IMG/VR virus record: IMGVR_UViG_3300020472_000085 | Location: 1 to 35,351 of that record | Length of the DNA: 35,351 bases | Strand: one strand, 5' to 3' | From: a virus | Shown: positions 35,179 to 35,351 of the stretch, piece after piece | Layout: every line of letters starts with the position of its first letter | How positions within the stretch are numbered: the stretch's first letter is position 1 | Notes under the pieces: generated by a model | What the model was told of the DNA's origin: nothing | Database searches by the model: none | What the model saw: the letters and a program-made list of their open reading frames with translations, nothing else | Position numbers and translations under genes: made by a program

Positions 35179-35351
35179 CCACAGTAGGAGTATTTATGGG
35201 GAATTGTTTACAAAAACTCATAGAGTCACAAAATGTTAACGAGGGGTTTGTAGTTTACGGGCGTTCGTGTTATAATACGCTCGCTAAGATCACTAAAGAA
35301 TCTATCATTTATCAACACAATTTCCACACTATTTGATACCTTTTCCACAGA

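Noticed and set aside
1-35351. tRNA genes, CRISPR arrays, insertion sequences, host-derived photosynthesis genes
   Set aside because: No cloverleaf with a plausible T-arm, no regularly spaced direct repeats with unique spacers, no transposase motif, and no psbA/psbD or similar coding was seen on reading both strands.

Overview
This window reads as the neck and baseplate part of the late region of a T4-like myovirus. A marine cyanophage infecting Prochlorococcus or Synechococcus is the most likely source. Three things point there: strong AT-richness (roughly one third G+C by eye), structural genes whose diagnostic residues match T4 gp6, gp7 and gp8 and which resemble T4 gp13-gp16 and gp25, and several very large beta-rich virion proteins with 'GIGTT/GVGTT' and 'GxGY' repeats. 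A T4-like pelagiphage is the main alternative. Every gene I can support is on the minus strand, so the biological reading direction is from high to low coordinates. No host gene, tRNA, rRNA, insertion sequence or CRISPR array is visible.

Layout in reading direction. (1) 35351-32760 is a cluster of very small, poorly known genes with one larger gene, a GT-A-type glycosyltransferase. It holds three consensus sigma70 promoters (TTGACA, 17-18 bp, TATAAT), a leader region with hairpins and repeats, and at its end an intrinsic terminator that overlaps the stop codon of a 50-aa basic protein gene. Several genes here are too short for ordinary ORF calling: 26, 42, 50, 56 and 57 aa. (2) 32759-32010 holds a putative 2-oxoglutarate/Fe(II) oxygenase and a small acidic hypothetical protein. 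(3) 31968-13917 is the baseplate wedge block: gp25, gp6, a giant 4121-aa gp7-like protein, a 574-aa fibre-like protein and gp8. (4) 13910-5725 holds a 2524-aa DUF4815-like structural protein and two small genes. (5) 5700-1910 is the neck and packaging block: gp13, gp14, gp15 and gp16 (small terminase). (6) 1877-1 is a GTG-initiated coiled-coil fibre-like gene that runs off the left edge.

The structural genes are packed tightly, mostly with gaps of 0-30 nt or short overlaps. Four gaps or gene ends carry NATAAATA late-promoter motifs of the T4 type: before gp25, gp8, gp15 and the left-edge fibre gene. The gp25 and gp8 copies share an identical 17-nt box. The simplest reading is that host-polymerase sigma70 promoters drive the small early-type genes on the right, the terminator insulates them, and gp55-dependent late promoters then drive virion assembly genes in segments.

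The most interesting sequence signals are the giant gp7-like protein, which keeps the T4 gp7 core motif at its N-terminus and carries a degenerate YHYH-like domain; two beta-rich repeat modules shared between neck, sheath-terminator, wedge and fibre proteins; the shared late-promoter box; and the terminator abutting the oxygenase start codon. Functional calls rest on reading sequence motifs by eye; no database search was run.
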